Assembly (NCBI GenBank): GCA_019022495.1
Contig: JAFEKR010000009.1
Span: 1,922,001-1,986,000, forward strand
Direction of reading: 5' to 3'
Length of the DNA: 64,000 bases
From: Epichloe hybrida
Taxonomy: Eukaryota; Ascomycota; Sordariomycetes; Hypocreales; Clavicipitaceae
The translations under genes and the position numbers were made by a program. Shown in pieces: positions 34,437 through 46,227 of this stretch. Position 1 is the first letter of the stretch. Each line of letters opens with the position of its first letter. The notes below the pieces were generated by a model. It was not told where the DNA came from, did not search any database, and saw only the letters and a list, made by a program, of their open reading frames with translations.

Positions 34437-36486
34437 CACTAAAACGTGTAGTGTAGTGTAGTATTTGTAGTGTAGTATTTGTAGTGTAGTGTAGTATTTG
34501 TAGTGTAGTGTAGTATTTGTAGTGTAGTGTAGTATTTGTAGTGTAGTGTAGTATTTGTAGTGTAGTGTAGTATTTGTAGTGTAGTGTAGTATTTGTAGTG
34601 TAGTGTAGTGTAGTGTTGTAGTGTAGTGTAGTATTTGTAGTGTAGTGTAGTATTTGTAGTGTAGTGTAGTAACTACACTATAAACTACAACACAAACTAC
34701 TAACTATAAAAAAAAAACTACAATATATTACACTACAAATTTTTTTTCCTAAACTACACTAACTACAAACACTATAAATGTAGTATTAGACTTTTTATTA
34801 GTTATTAGTATTATAAGGATTAAAAGAATACTAGTTATATAAAAGCTTTTATTATTACCTATTTTATTTAATTAGTTATAGAATTTATAATATTATATTA
34901 TTTTAGTAATTTTACTATAACTAAGTAAGGTTATATATAATATTATACTTTTTTAATAATACTATTTAACTTAATACTTTATTTCCCTAATACAACTTAA
35001 AGAAAAACCTTCTTATTATATTATTTACTATTTCTATAAATTATTTTATATTTCTATAAATTATTTTATATTTCTATAAATTATTTTATATTTCTATAAA
35101 TTATTATTATTACTTATTTTAAAAAAACTATAAAAAGAACTACTAGTAAACTTAATATAAGTAGCTTATTATATCTTATTATAGCTTATAATTGCTTATA
35201 ATAGCTTATAATACTAATATTACTAGTATTACTAAGATTACTAAGATTACTAAGATTACTTATAATATTATTAGTGTTAAAGTTTAATAAATAATAAATA
35301 ATAAATAAATAACTTAAATATAAATACTAGTAATTATAAGTAAATTACTATAGTAAAAGGTATAGTTTTTAATAACTTAGTATTTTAAGGTTTTTAAAAA
35401 TATTAATATTATAAAAATGTTTTCTCTTTTATATTTTTTTAAAATAATAATAAAAGTAAAATAATAGTAATAATAGTAATTAAGTAATAATAGTAATAAT
35501 AGTAATTAAGTAATAATAGTAATAATAGTATTAATAGTAATAATAGTAATTAAGGTTATTAAAGTTATTAAAGCTCTTATAATAAGTATAGTATATTATA
35601 TAAAAGTAAGTCTTAGTTTTATTTTAAAAAATAAGTTAAACTTATTTTTTATAGCTTAATTAAGCTATATAGGGTAATTAAAATAATACTATTAATTCTT
35701 TATTAATAGATTATAAATATTAGTTTATTATATTCTTTATTTATATATTATAGTAATAAGATATATAAAGTTACTATATATAACTTCTTAAGGCTTTAGA
35801 ATTATAAAGCTAAAAGTAATATTTAATTAGTTTAAATCTTAAATAAATAGTTTAAGCTTTTTTTAAGTTCTTATTATATTAAGAATAAGATTTAAGTACT
35901 AAGTATATATTTTATTAACTTTTAGTAATTTATCTAGATTTCTTAATTAATTTTATTCTATTAGTTTAGGGTATTTTTTATTTAAAAGAATAATAATAAT
36001 ATTTTAAAATATAAAATAATTAATAGTAATAGTAAATAAAATAATAAGAAGGTTTTTCTTTAAGTTATATTAGTAAAATAAAGTATTAGGTATAATAGTA
36101 TTATTAAAAAGTTATAATATTATAAATTACCCTAGTTATAGTAAAATCCTTAAAAAAAGGTAAATTTTATGAATTATATAACTAATTAGGTAAAATAGGT
36201 AATAATAAAAGCTTCTATATAACTAGCCTTCTTTTAATCCTTATAATAACCTTATATAATAAAAAAGCCCACTTCTTTTTTTACTAACACTACATTTGTA
36301 GTTTTTGTAGTTAGTGTAGTTAGTAACTACACTAACTACACTACACTACAAGCAGAAAAAAACTACACTACACTACACTATAAAAAAAAGAAAATACATT
36401 ACACTAACTATAAGAAAAAAAAAACTACATTACAAATACAAATTTTTCCTAAAAACTACACTAACTACACTACAAACAATACTCTG
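34437..36486 (-). mobile_element. Long-TIR hAT-like element E3, nested in E2
   Basis: TIRs CAGAGTATTG/CAATACTCTG have perfect 8-bp target duplications cctattag (34429-34436 and 36487-36494). A gtagtgtagtatttgtag array fills 34450-34670. The two ends form long inverted arms. No transposase. It is oriented opposite to E1, E4 and E5. Confidence 0.92.
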
Positions 36487-36489
36487 CCT

Positions 36490-36845
36490 ATTAGTAACTT
36501 ATCTATAGCTTTTATACTTATATTTATAACTTTTACCTTGTGGAAGGGATTTTTATAAAAGTGGGTCTATAAGTGGGTCCTTATAAATATTAGTAACTTC
36601 TTTATAGCTTTCTTACTTAAATATATGATTTTTACATAAAAAGTGGGATTCTTATAAAAGTGGGCCTAAAAATGGGTCTTATACCTATTAGTAACTTATC
36701 TATAGCTTTTATGCTTAGATATATGATTTTTACTTAGAGAGAGAGATTTTTATAAAAGTAAGTATAAAAGTGGGTCTTAGTACTTATTTATAACTTATCT
36801 ATAGCTTTCTTGCTTTAATATATAATTTTTACTTAAAGGAGATAC
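36490..36845 (+). repeat. About 95-110-bp tandem repeats of E2, right part
   Basis: About four diverged units with the same pattern as 34190-34428 (aaaagtgggtctataagtgg, gtaacttctttatagc). E3 inserted inside this array. Confidence 0.7.
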
Positions 36846-36894
36846 TAGCTAATACTAATTAGTAATAGCTAATAAATTTGTAAGCTATTATAAG

Positions 36895-36978
36895 CTATAT
36901 AAGCTATTATAAGCTATTATAAGCTATAATAAGCTATAATAAGCTATAATAAGCTATTATAAGCTATTATTAGTTATT
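36895..36978 (+). repeat. taagctattataagctat tandem run
   Basis: Short 10-bp units (aagctatwat) are repeated about eight times within E2. Similar runs occur inside E1/E5 relatives (for example 54600-54650). Confidence 0.6.
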
Positions 36979-36999
36979 ATAAGTTATTTTTTTTAAAAT

Positions 37000-37130
37000 A
37001 CTACAAATACTACAAAATACTACAAATACTACAAAATACTACAAATACTACAAAATACTACAAATACTACAAAATACTACAAATACTACAAAATACTACA
37101 AATACTACAAAATACTACAAATACTACATG
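37000..37130 (+). repeat. 19-bp tandem array (actacaaatactacaaaat)
   Basis: About seven near-identical head-to-tail units of 19 bp form a subterminal array of E2, probably the counterpart of transposase-binding subterminal repeats in hAT elements (inference). Confidence 0.75.
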
Positions 37131-37175
37131 TAGTAAAAAAAATTTCTTGTAGTGTAGTATATAGTGTAGTGTAGT

Positions 37176-38818
37176 CAGAGTATTGTTTGTAGTGTAGTTA
37201 GTGTAGTTTTTAGGAAAAATTTGTATTTGTAGTGTAGTTTTTTTTTTTTTTTGTAGTGTAGTGTATTGTAGTTTTTTTTTTTTTGTAGTTAGTGTAGTGT
37301 AGTTTTTTTTTTTTATAGTGTAGTGTATTGTAGTTTTTTTTTACTTATATTGTAGTGTTAGTAAAAAAAAAGTGGGCCTTTTTATTATATAATGTTATTA
37401 TAAGGATTAAAAGAAAGCTAGTTATATAGAAGCTTTTATCATTACCTATTTTACTTAATTAGTTATAAAATTTATAAAATTTACCTTTTTTTAAGGATTT
37501 TACTATAACTAGGGTTATTTATAATATTATACCTTTTTAATAATACTATTATACTTATTACTTTATTTTACTAATATAACTTTAAGAAACACCTTCTAAT
37601 TATTTTATTTACTATTATTTACTATTATTATTAATTATTTTATATTTTTATTATTAATTTAATTAAAAATACCCTAAACTAATATAATTAAATTAAATTA
37701 GAAATCTAAATAAATATATAAAAGTTAATAGAATATATACCTAGTACTTTAATATTATTATTAATATAATAAGAACTTAAAAAAAGCTTAAACTATTTAT
37801 TTACTATTTAAACTAATTAAATATTACTTTAAGCTTTATAATTCTAAAGCTTTAAGAAGTTATATATAGTAACTTTATATATCTTATTATAATAATACAT
37901 AAAGAAAGAATATAATAGACTAATATTTATAATTTATTAATAGATAACTAATAGTATTATTTTAATTACCCTATATAGCTTAAATAAGCTATAAAAAATA
38001 AGTTTAACTTGTTTTTAAAAATAATACTAGGACTTAGTTTTATATAATATATTATACTTATTATAAAAGCTTTAATAACTTTTATAACCTTAATTACTAT
38101 TATTACTATAATTACTATTATTTTACATTTATTATTATTTTAAAAATACATAAAAGAGAAAATATTTTTATAATATTAATATTTTTAAAAACCTTAAAAT
38201 ACTAAGTTATTAAAAACTATAGCTTTTACTATAGTAATTTACTTATAATTACTAGTATTTATATTTAAGTTATTTATTTATTATTTATTATTATTAAATT
38301 TAACACTAATAATATTATAAGTAATCTTAGTAATCTTAGTAATCTTAATAATTTATAGAAATAGTAAATAATATAATAAGAAGGTTTTTCTTTAAGTTAT
38401 ATTAGGGAAATAAAGTATTAAGTTAAATAGTATTATTAAAAAAGTATAATATTATATATAACCTTACTTAGTTATAATAAAATTATAAAAATAATATAAT
38501 ATTATAAATTCTATAACTAATTTAATAAAATAGGTAATAATAAAAGCTTTTATATAACTAGCTTTCTTTTAACCTTATAAATACTAATAACTAATAAAAA
38601 GTCTAATACTATATTTGTAGTGTTTGTAGTTAGTGTAGTTTAGGAAAAAAAAATTTGTAGTGTAATATATTATAGTTTTTTTTTTTTTATAGTTAATGTA
38701 GTGTAGTTTTTTTTTCCTTATAGTTAGTGTAGTTTGTAGTGTAGTGTAGTTTATAATGTAGTTACTACACTACACTATAAATACTACACTACACTACACG
38801 TTTTAGTGCAATACTCTG
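37176..38818 (+). mobile_element. Long-TIR hAT-like element E4, nested in E2
   Basis: TIRs CAGAGTATTG/CAATACTCTG have perfect 8-bp duplications agtgtagt (37168-37175 and 38819-38826). The first and last roughly 450 bp are inverted copies of each other, around a central unique part of about 700 bp. No transposase. At 1643 bp it is the shortest copy, and lacks the retroposon insert shared by E1 and E5. Confidence 0.92.
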
Positions 38819-38900
38819 AGTGTAGTGTAGTGTAGTATGTAGTATACTACACTACACTACAAATACTACAAAATGTAGTGTAGTGTAGTACAAAGCTCTG

Positions 38901-39105
38901 CTTATATACTATAAGTCTTTATAGTATAGCTTTATTACTATAGAGCAAAACTTAGCTAGGCTATAGGGTATCTTAACTATATAGGTCTTCTTATTAGTAG
39001 CTAATAGCTTATAAGGGCTATACTATTTACCTTTTTCTCTTTATATATATATATTAGCCTATAGTAATAGCTAATATATTAGTAATATATTAGGGCTATT
39101 CTAAG
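38901..39105 (-). mobile_element. copia-1 integrase C-terminal piece
   Basis: The minus-strand translation reads YSPYKLLATNKKTYIVKIP then KFCSIVIKLYYKDL, the end of a copia-type integrase domain. It follows in frame on the 5' part at 541-3243 once gypsy C and one cttag duplication are removed. It ends at ctaag (39101-39105), the other copy of the gypsy C duplication. Confidence 0.8.
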
Positions 39106-39336
39106 TGTGAGGCCCCACTCACAACAACAGGTGCACCTGCGCACCCCACAGGCTAGCGAGGCCCTAGGGCTAGGTCCACGTGACACTAGCAAGCCACTAG
39201 CTATAAGCTAGTAACTCACACGTATAACACACTTAGACCTAGTAAGCTTTAGTTAATATACTAAAGCCTCTATACCTCTTACCTAGCTACTATTATTCTT
39301 ATAATTCTAAAGCTTTTCTTACTAGCTACCTAAGAG
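39106..39336 (+). repeat. Second LTR of gypsy C plus 33 bp of internal sequence
   Basis: The LTR is 39106-39303 (198 bp, starts tgtgagg, ends ttcttata). The following 33 bp match the internal sequence of gypsy A just after its LTR (ending gctacctaagag). The piece stops at the MITE. In isolation it looks like a solo LTR, but its TSD pairs with that of the LTR at 3244, which makes it the missing end of gypsy C. Confidence 0.9.
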
Positions 39337-39746
39337 CAGAGTATTGTTTGTAGTTAGTGTAGTGTGTTTTGTAGTTTTTATATTTAATTTTATAGCTAGC
39401 TTATAATTAAATAGATTATCCTCTAAATCACGTAATCCTATATAGATAAATCCTAAGAAAAATACTATATATAAAAGTGGGTCTAAAAGTGGACCCCTTA
39501 CCTGTAAATTAGAAAAACTACATTTGTAGTGTATTCTTAGTGCTAAAATGTAGTAAAATGTAGTTTTTCTAATTTATAGGCAAGGGGTCCACTTTAAGAC
39601 CCACTTTTATATATAACTACATTGTAGTTTTTTAGTTATCTATCTAAAAAAAGAAGATTTATATCTCTATATATTTTCTAAGATTAGATATATATTATTT
39701 GTTAAATAAAAAATACACTACAAATCAATTGTAGTGCAATACTCTG
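39337..39746 (+). mobile_element. 410-bp MITE, copy 3 (right inversion breakpoint)
   Basis: This is the same element as copies 1 and 2. The left flank cctaagag (39329-39336) is gypsy C sequence; the right flank gttataag (39747-39754) is not. Both flanks are found, exchanged and complemented, around copy 2 at 9920. Confidence 0.92.
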
Positions 39747-40764
39747 GTTATAAGGTAATGTTTGCCTTTATTCTAGGTCTAATTTAATGCTAATCTAATC
39801 CTAGGTAAAACTTACTAGACGTTAGACTAAGTATTAGTAATTAGTTAAAACCTAGGTAACTATTATTAATAAGGGTAATGTTAAAAATAAGACCTATTTT
39901 TAGCCCTTTCTAGTTAAAGGACCTTTCTATTACTAGCTTGCATTGCAAGCCTTGCAGCTGCACTACAGCTGTCAACGGTCGCGAAGGTGGCTATCAATGG
40001 CTATGTCGCAGCTGTCAACAGCTGCGACCGACCGTGTGGATAACTAATCCAAATCAATTGTGAATTATTCAATTGCGTTGTGGCTGCAAGCGTAGCCACA
40101 AGCGTAGCGCTACTAGTAATTAGGTAAGCTAGGGTAACATAAGCAGGTTACCCTGTACGCGGGTTACCCTATAGCTATCTTTAACAGTGATTTTCTCTTT
40201 AACTAGAGGTTATATAAAAGTCTTACATATAGCAAATTAAAGCTAGAAGATAGGGCTTTTATTTAATATAAGAATATTTTTTAGACTAAAAGTTAGTGCA
40301 TATAGGTTGCTAGTTTATATAGTGGTAAGTTGATTTTTTGGATTTTACATACAAATCAATTTTGCGGAAAATCAAAAGTAGCTCTTAAGACCTCTCTAGT
40401 GGTCTAGATTTACTAATATAGTTAGTGAGTATATAAGAGGAAGAAGATCTTTTTAATCTAGCTAGATAGCTAGGCCTCTTAATCCAATAGCTATATTGCC
40501 TATATAATGTCACTAAAATCAATTCTATTAGTATATAAGATATTATAAAAGTTATCTCAATTAAATTCTATTAGTTAATAACTGCCACAAACTTCCGTTA
40601 CGTTACGTTAAATATCTAACGTGGTAGTTCTATTAGTCCCTAACCGTAAAGCTACACCTGTATAGCTGTTGCTAGCTAGTAACTAGCTCCCTATATTTTA
40701 ATAGGTTATAAGCCTAGCCTATTACTATAAAATTCTTTCTAGTGCACTTTGCGTACGGTTATAA
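39747..40764 (+). other. Upstream region of copia-2, partly protected from RIP
   Basis: No reading frame is seen. A stretch at about 39940-40200 keeps CpG and CpA and contains repeated gcagctgtcaac and acaagcgtagc segments. It could be the LTR/leader of copia-2, but I could not find a second copy in the window to prove an LTR. Confidence 0.4.
40005..40028. repeat. Perfect 10-bp hairpin
   Basis: gtcgcagctg-tcaa-cagctgcgac is a perfect inverted repeat with a 4-base loop, GC-rich in an AT-rich setting. Function unknown. Confidence 0.6.
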
Positions 40765-41000
40765 AGACTTCCCTTCTATAAAACAGGAAGGACCCGCGAG
40801 ATAGAAGCTATTCCCTTCTATAAAAGGAATCATTATAGTTACAGAAGACTTCCCTTCTATAAAACAGGAAGCGCATAAGCAATACAGAAGCTTTTCCCTT
40901 CTATAAAAAGGAAATTCAGCGCGGATAGAAGCTTTTCCCTTCTATAAAAAGGAATTTTAGTATAAATAGAAGACTTCCCTTCTATAAAATTAGAAGATAG
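40765..41000 (+). repeat. Six tandem units of about 40 bp, each with ttctataaaa
   Basis: Units start at about 40765, 40803, 40843, 40885, 40926 and 40968. Each has agaag(a/c)tt, then cccttctataaaa, then (c)aggaa and a short variable spacer. They lie directly upstream of the copia-2 gag. The TATAAA in each unit suggests a repeated promoter or leader, which is inference. Confidence 0.75.
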
Positions 41001-42799
41001 ATACTAATTAATAAGGTTAAGGGCCTTCTACCCCTAATCTTAGTGCGCAAGAGGTTCTAAATAACTAGCTAAAAGAGCAGGTTATTAAGCAATAAGATGC
41101 TATTAATCTATTATTACAGAAGCTAGAGACTCTAACTATAGCTGTTAATAATAAAGGCATAGAGGGTATAAAAGCTACTAAGCCTGCTAGTTAGTAGTAA
41201 GGTTAGCAGCCTATTTATTAAGATAAGGCAACTAAATCTAGCTCTATATAAGCTACCTTTAATAATTTAATTATTAAGGAATTTAATAAGAGGGTTTATA
41301 GCTTCCCTAAGACTACTAAGTTTAAAGGAGCTGAAAATTTTGATTAATAGAAACAAGCCCTAGCTATCTAATTTAGAGCTTTAGGTATGCCTAATTTTCT
41401 AGATAATCCGGATATTTCTAGGGTGCTAGAGGACGCTAACTAAGCTATTATCCTTATATTACTAAGGGATAGCTATATAGAAGGCCCCTAAGCCACTATA
41501 ACTTGGCAAAAATTACCTAAAGAAGCCTATAATTTACTTATTAGGTAATATTTATATAGCGTTAAAATCTAGAGGGGGTCCCTATATTCTGAATTTCATA
41601 ACCTAAATTTTCATGGTTTTAAGGGGACTTTAGAAGCCTTTAATACAGTCTTTAAGAATCTACTAGCTAGATTATTGATTTTAGGAGTCCTAATTAATCC
41701 TCTAGATTAGGTTAATTAATATCTTTAATCCCTAAAATTAACCTTCCCTTAGTAGGCTAAGAGGCAATGATTTAGCATGCGTATGAATAGGGCTATAGGG
41801 GCTCCCCTAGATGCCGTAAATCTTCAATTTCTAATGGCAGACCTTCTAGCTAAATAAAGGGATAAGTTATTTACGGTATTTAAAGCCCTGAATTATAGGG
41901 CTAAAGACCTAGAAAAGGGTGCTAAAGATAAGGAAAAGGCCCCTAAAGGTTAGAAGAAGAAAAAAGAAGGCTTTAAAGAAAATAAGGGCTTTTCTAATTT
42001 TAATAAGAAGAAAAAGAAGCAAAAGGGTTATAAATTAGATAAAAAGGATAATAAAGAGCTTACAGAGGGTTCTTTTATGCTAGGAAATTATAACCTTTCT
42101 AACGGAGCTCTTAATCTATATAAGAAACCTAGTAATTACAAGACTAGTTATAGGAGCTTTAGTAATAGTAGCTCTGATTCTAGCTCTAGTGATTCGGATA
42201 ATGAAAAACAAGAAATTAATTCCTTAAATGGTTTTAATTATTACAGTAAAGACATGAAAAAAGCCCTATTATATAATATAGGTTTGACTATACATATAGT
42301 TAATTCTAGGGTCTTTAGGGATTATACCCCTTATAAGAAGGGGGAATCCAACCCTATTATAACTAGTGGTAGCTCTATTTATCCAAAGGGTTATGGTAGT
42401 GCTGTTTTTGAGGTCTTATATTAAAAGAAACCTAATAAATATAGGACCTTAGTGCTAAAGGACGCTCTATATTTTCCTTAGCTTAATGTTAATATAGTTA
42501 GTGGCCTTATTTACTATATATCTAGTGGTTGCTTTATAAAAAACCATCTTTATCCTAAAGATAGGTCTTATATTGCTACCCTAGATATAGAAAAACATGG
42601 TTTTTTCTTCCACGTTAAAAACCAATTTACACCTAGGTTACATAAAGGGCCCTGTAATAAGGAATCTTATTATATCTGACCTTTTACCTATGCTAGTTTT
42701 AGGGGTTATAGCTATCCGATTAGTTACCCTATAGAGGTTTAAATTCCCTCTAAAAAGCCGGATTAGGCTTCTAATTTAGATGAAATCGCTGAAATCGAC
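41001..42799 (+). mobile_element. copia-2 gag and start of protease, mildly RIP-degraded
   Basis: A single frame can be followed with about 20 stops at Gln/Trp codons: KFKGAENFD, ALGMPNFLDNPDISRVLEDA, WQKLPKEAYNLLIR (gag UBN2-like) and a Lys-rich region. The open stretch 42077-42424 includes NIGLTIHIVNS, apparently the protease active site with its Asp turned to Asn. It ends NLDEIAEID at the gypsy A insertion (TSD tcgac, 42795-42799). Its continuation lies inverted at 55164-55611. It retains more CpA/CpG than the neighbours, so it is a younger or less affected copy. Confidence 0.8.
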
Positions 42800-42997
42800 T
42801 GTGAGGCCCTACTCACAACAACAGGTGCACCTGCGCGCCCCACGGGCTAGCGAGGCCCTAGGGCTAGGTCCACGTAACACTAGCGAGCCGCTAGCTATAA
42901 GACAGTGACTTACACACACTATGCATTTAGACCTAGTAAGCTTTAGTTAATATACTAGAGCCCTTATATCTCTTACCTAGCTACTATTATTCTTATA
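42800..42997 (+). repeat. 5' LTR of gypsy A
   Basis: 198 bp, beginning tgtgaggccctactcac. It retains more CpG/CpA than the 3' LTR of the same element at its start. Left neighbour tcgac (42795-42799). Confidence 0.9.
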
Positions 42998-45900
42998 ATT
43001 TTAAAGCTTCTCTTACTAGCTACCTAAGAGTAATATAGGGGGAAGAACTACCTAATCTACTAGAGTAATATTAGATAATAACCTAACCCTAATAAATAAG
43101 AGCTACACCTAATTAAATAAGGGTAATACTATAGGTAAAGACACACTATATACTAATAAAACTACGCTTATAATAAGACCCTTTACCCCTTATAGTAAAG
43201 CTATAGTAATACTAGAGTAAATTACTTAGCTAGAAAAACTCTAAAGATTATAAGAATAAGAATAAGAGCTTATTAACCTTATTAAGGGTAACTTAGGGGA
43301 AGTATAAGGAAAAAGTAAGCAAAGAGCTAGCCCTTCCTTAAGTAATAGTAACTAAGAGGTTAAAGTTAAGAACATTACTAAGCTCTAATACCTTATAAAC
43401 CCCTAGAGGTATAAGATATAGATAAATAACCTAAACTATACCTTTAATAAGGCAAAGAAGAAATACTAATGTAATTACTAAAAGATCCTCTTTACACTTA
43501 ACTATATACACACTAACTATAGGGTAAGATAGGATAGATACCTTAATAAATAATAGGCTAATAGCTAGGATAATCTTAAGGGTAACTAGGATAAATTCTA
43601 GACCTAGACACTTACACTACTTAAGGACTTTATAAACTATAATGCCTAAATAGCTATATAGCTTAAGAACATAAAGTAATATAAGGGCTAGAGCCTTATT
43701 AAATTTAGTATCTTCCTAGATTTACTAGAGATACACCTAGAAAGAGCCCTAGAAAAGTCCTATGCCCTTATGTTCTTTATAAAGTTACTCCTTAAGCTAT
43801 AGGACTACATTAACTTACATACCTCTATTACTAGGAAAACATAAGAGAAAGTTATATAACTTGCCTAGTGATTTTAGGAGGCTATGCTAAAGAGCAAGCA
43901 AAAGCCTAAATATTTAGGAGATAAGGGATTATATAAGAATCCCTAATATTATAGAAATAACTTACCCTAAGGTTATAGGCTATATAGAGATTAAAGGAAT
44001 AAAGACTAGGAAAAGGGCCTAGTTACATACCTAAATAATAGTAAAGTTAGGGATAAGAGATAATATTATAACTATAATAGCCTAGATTACCTTATAAATA
44101 AATATAATAAGCTAAGGAAGGATCCCTAAGATAAATAAGGAAACTTCCTAAGGTAAAAGTAAAGGCCCTTACCTTTACCTTAAACACTAAGGTACTAATT
44201 AGGCGTTAATTTTATACACTAGTTACTATTTATAGGTATAAAGACATTAAAATAGTAGTAAATCTAGATAGCTACGCTAAGCTTAATATTATTAGCGTTA
44301 AATTCGTAAGAAACTATAAGCTTAATTAGGCTAAGGCTATAGTACCTATCCTTTAGGTAGTAAGGGCCCTTATAGTCCCTTAATATAGTGTCTATAAGGT
44401 ACCTATTACTATTAAAAACTTAAGAGAGAAAGAAAAGGACTTTAAGCTACTATACATAGCTATAGATAAAGACCTAAGAGTAAGGGGAAGCCTTATCTTA
44501 ATTAGGATATATATACTTACTAAAGAACGTATATATCTTTATTTATACTCTTAAGAGTGGTAGTTTAAGAAAAAGAAAATAGCCTTTTTACTTATAACTC
44601 CCTATAAGTTTATAAAGGTAATATGTAATAAGGCTATTATATATACTATTATAGGAGTTATAGAAAATAAGTTTATTACCCTTAAAGATAATAAGAAGGC
44701 AAAAGCATATAGAACTATTAAAGATACCCCTAAGGAACTATATAAGTTTAAAGATATATTTATAGCGGATAAGGCAAGTAGTTTACTATTAAGAAAGGAG
44801 ACTAATTATGTAATTAACCTAATACCTAGGGCCACACCCCCGTATAAACTAATTTACTCTCTCTCCTAAAGTAAGTTAAAGGAGCTTTATAAATACATTA
44901 ATAAAAACCTATAGAAAGGCTAGATAAAACCCTCTAAGAGCCCTATAAGCATACCTATCCTATTTATACTAAAGAAAAATAGGATGCTTTAACTATATAT
45001 AGATTATTAAGGACTTAATAGAGTAATATAAAAGAATTACTATACTCTCCCCTTAATTTTAGAAATCCTAGACTAGTGCTAAGGAGCTTACTACTTCTTA
45101 AAGATTAATATTAAGGATGCTTACTATTAAATTTATATTAAAGAGAGTAATAAGTAAAAGACCGCGTTTTATACCTATTATAAACACTATAAATATCTTA
45201 TAATACCCTTTAAGCTAACTAACATACTAGTTACTTTTTAGAGCTATATTTATAAAGCGCTTTATAGGCTAGTAAACACTATTTATATAGTGTATTTAGA
45301 TAATATCCTTATTTTCTTAAAAATATAAGAGAAGCACACTATATATATTAAGGAAGTTTTAGAATATATAAGGTTAGTAAAGTTATATATAAAACCCTTA
45401 AAGTGTTTATTTTACTAGGAATTAGTGGAATTCCTAGGGTTTATCCTATTAGTTAATAGTATTTTAATAGATATACGTAGAGTAAATATAATCTAAGACT
45501 AGAAGGAGCCTATAAGCTTTAAAGATATATAGTCCTTCCTAGGATTTTATAACTTCTACTAAAGGTTTATTTACTAATACTCTAGGATTATAGCACCCTT
45601 ATATATGCTAATAAAAGGCAGTTAAAATAGCATTTAGACTAGGAAGTTTATATTTAGGGAAAGAGAATAGCTAGTGTTTAACTAGCTAAAAAATACCTTT
45701 TAATAGGCGCCTCTTCTCTATTATTATAACCTAAGTTAGCTAGTGTGTATTAAGATAAATACTTTAGTCTTTATAATAGTAAGAATCTTATCTTAGTAAG
45801 ATAATAAGGGCTAATAGCACCCTATAGTATTTTAGTTAAGGAAGTTTATAAATACTAAATATAATTATAGTATAGTGGATTAGGAGTTACTTGCTATAGT

Positions 45901-46227
45901 AAAGTTATTTAAACACTAGTAACACTATATTAAAGGTATAGTAACCTTAGTAAAGGTCCTATTAGATTACTATAACTTATAGACTTTTATAAAATAGTAG
46001 AAGCTAAATAGGAGATAAGCTAAATAGTATATATTTCTTTACCTCTTTTACTTTATAATTAGGCATAGACCTAGGAAAAGTAACCTAGTAAATACACTAT
46101 TAAGATAGTTTAATTATAAAGGTAAACCCTTAATAAATAGGTTACTTTTACTAGAGCTTTAAAAGAAAATAGTAGCTACTAAAGAACTAGTAAAAGAAGA
46201 GATACTAATATATAAGAGAAAACATAG

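Larger units (their letters stand above)
33357..38900. mobile_element. hAT-like element E2, carrying nested E3 and E4
   Basis: Terminal inverted repeats CAGAGCTTTG/CAAAGCTCTG are flanked by perfect 8-bp target duplications cttatata (33349-33356 and 38901-38908). The element is inserted in copia-1. Without E3 and E4 it is about 1.8 kb. It has gtagtgtagt subterminal arrays, tandem repeats of roughly 100 bp and a 19-bp tandem array at 37000-37130, but no transposase frame. Its TIR differs slightly from the CAGAGTATTG of E1/E3/E4/E5. Confidence 0.88.

Noticed and set aside
37000..37130. Regular short repeats resembling a CRISPR array
   Set aside because: The units are contiguous without unique spacers, in eukaryotic transposon DNA; this is a subterminal tandem array.
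39106..39303. Solo LTR
   Set aside because: Its 5-bp flank pairs with the LTR at 3244 and 33 bp of internal sequence follow it, so it is the displaced end of gypsy C.
9912..39754. Two independent MITE insertions as explanation of the shared flanks
   Set aside because: It would need two insertions without TSDs whose four 8-bp flanks match crosswise by chance, and would not explain the gypsy C LTR pair or the copia-1 frame.
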